64,000 nt of DNA, from assembly GCF_000931935.2 (NCBI RefSeq), contig NZ_AZAC01000038.1:1-64000 (forward strand), in the 5' to 3' direction. Both the position numbers and the translations under genes were made by a program. A model generated the notes under the pieces. The model was not told the DNA's origin, did not search any database, and saw only the letters and a program-made list of their open reading frames with translations. Origin of the DNA: Dethiosulfatarculus sandiegensis (GTDB lineage: Bacteria; Desulfobacterota; Desulfarculia; Desulfarculales; Desulfarculaceae). Below, one piece after another: positions 63,282-64,000 of the stretch (position 1 is the first letter of the stretch; every line of letters starts with the position of its first letter).

Positions 63282-63959
63282 ATGAGTACAACTGATTCCC
63301 AAACTCTAAAAAGCCTGTTGGATGCAGGCACGGCTGTTATCTCCGATGTATCTGACAACCTGGGACTGCCCCCCCAGTCCCTGGACACCTCTCTTTTCGG
63401 CCTGGAAACACCTGCCCGCTCCTTTGCCGGCCCGGCCTATACCATAGCAGGTGAGTCACATATCTGGAAAGACGGTTCCGGGGACCGGAAAAAGCTGGCG
63501 GCCATAGATGAAATGACCCCTGGCGTGGTTCCGGTCTGGGCCGGGTCTGACATTAAAGGTGTGTGCTGCTTTGGCGACCTGCTTTCAGAGGCCATGAAGG
63601 CCAGGGGTTGCGCCGGGGTTGTAGTCGACGGAGGGGTGAGAGATATGGCTTATCTCAGGGAAATGGGGCTTCCCATGATGGTGCGGTATCGCACCCCCAG
63701 CCAGGCCATCGGCCGCTGGCACGTAACGGAAGTGCAAAACACAATAAAGGTGCGCGGGGCTGTGCAAGACTGGGTTTCGATCAATCCCGGTGACATGGTG
63801 GTGGCCGATGACGACGGAGTTGTCGTCATTCCTCAGGATATGGTCGATGAATTCGTGCAAAAGGCGCTCGCATGGGCGGATAAAGACCAAAACGCCAGGC
63901 AAGACATCAAAGAAGGAGCCCTTCTCTTGGACACCTTGGACAAATACGGGCACCTGTAG
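63282..63959 (+). CDS. RraA-family protein (HMG/CHA aldolase-like)
   Basis: 225 aa from ATG 63282, where GGAGG lies 5 nt upstream; the 44-codon extension to 63150 lacks a site. Motifs: ISDVSDNLG, GVVVDGGVRDMAYLREMGLPMM (the aldolase/RraA core with DG-x2-RD), and NPGDMVVADDDGVVVIP. Members act as 4-hydroxy-4-methyl-2-oxoglutarate/carboxy-hydroxy-oxoadipate aldolases or as RNase E regulators. Lacks a nearby aromatic-degradation operon, so function remains open. Confidence 0.87.
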   Translation: MSTTDSQTLKSLLDAGTAVISDVSDNLGLPPQSLDTSLFGLETPARSFAGPAYTIAGESHIWKDGSGDRKKLAAIDEMTPGVVPVWAGSDIKGVCCFGDLLSEAMKARGCAGVVVDGGVRDMAYLREMGLPMMVRYRTPSQAIGRWHVTEVQNTIKVRGAVQDWVSINPGDMVVADDDGVVVIPQDMVDEFVQKALAWADKDQNARQDIKEGALLLDTLDKYGHL

Positions 63960-64000
63960 AAAAAACGCACTCCGGCTTTCGCCGGGGTGTCAGATTGCTG

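Noticed and set aside
1..64000. tRNA or rRNA genes
   Set aside because: I scanned the gaps by eye for acceptor/T-loop (GGTTCGAATCC-like) words and rRNA landmarks and found none; a covariance-model scan would be decisive.

Overview
The window looks like the chromosome of an anaerobic, sulfate-reducer-type deltaproteobacterium (Desulfobacterota; Desulfarculales-like is my best guess from memory of gene content, not from a search). Reasons: a MetF-MetV-MvhD-HdrA methylene-THF reductase locus beside formate-THF ligase and an NfnAB-type transhydrogenase pair, FolE2 in place of FolE, and many small Cys-rich proteins of unknown function. The core genes are GC-rich. The defence-type genes at 0.7-3.9 kb and 32.3-36.1 kb are visibly AT-rich, which suggests acquisition.

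Layout. 1-3.9 kb is a defence/stress strip: the C-terminus of a Fic protein, a two-gene unit (unknown protein plus XRE-ImmA regulator/protease) behind a perfect 13-bp inverted repeat, and a type I-F CRISPR array of 18 repeats with no cas genes in view. 4.1-16.9 kb is a one-carbon and redox block: hdrA-mvhD-metV-metF (minus strand), fhs (minus), nfnA-nfnB (plus), folE2 and an RF-like gene. The mvhD gene reads through an in-frame UGA at the usual FCCxxC cysteine and is followed by a SECIS-like hairpin, so it is very probably a selenoprotein. HdrA is a 1476-residue tandem HdrA with a GltD/NfnB-like NAD(P)H module inserted, and HdrB/HdrC are absent from the neighbourhood.

17-23.7 kb holds housekeeping genes (GT81-like glycosyltransferase, DinB, SuhB, PcnB) and small unknown proteins. 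23.8-31.7 kb is a siderophore/iron-type cassette (PchR-like AraC regulator, TonB receptor, LCMT-like methyltransferase, two half ABC exporters/importers), bracketed by related ~115-bp sequences. 32.3-36.1 kb encodes a giant STAND-type NTPase with an N-terminal Mrr-like nuclease domain, cut by one in-frame UGA. 36.2-40.5 kb carries a tRNA-modification operon (TrmO, Cys-rich protein, MBL hydrolase, TtcA-like) and a PpiD-like chaperone. 40.8-46.9 kb has envelope and unknown proteins, including a 50-aa Cys/His-rich protein and a standalone phage Mu gpF-like C-terminal domain. 47.2-53.4 kb holds gatB-mtnA-ilvE and pgeF-pyrK-pyrD. 54-64 kb holds a sugar epimerase, a ClC channel with CBS domains, a frameshifted chemotaxis receptor, an SGNH hydrolase, a degenerate EAL-HDOD protein and an RraA-family protein.

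How the genes work together: Fhs makes formyl-THF and MetFV reduces methylene-THF. The HdrA/MvhD unit is positioned to couple that reduction to ferredoxin/NAD(P)H chemistry, with NfnAB balancing NADH, NADPH and ferredoxin. I saw no rRNA or tRNA genes, no insertion sequence and no replication origin. All family assignments are by eye, without database searches.
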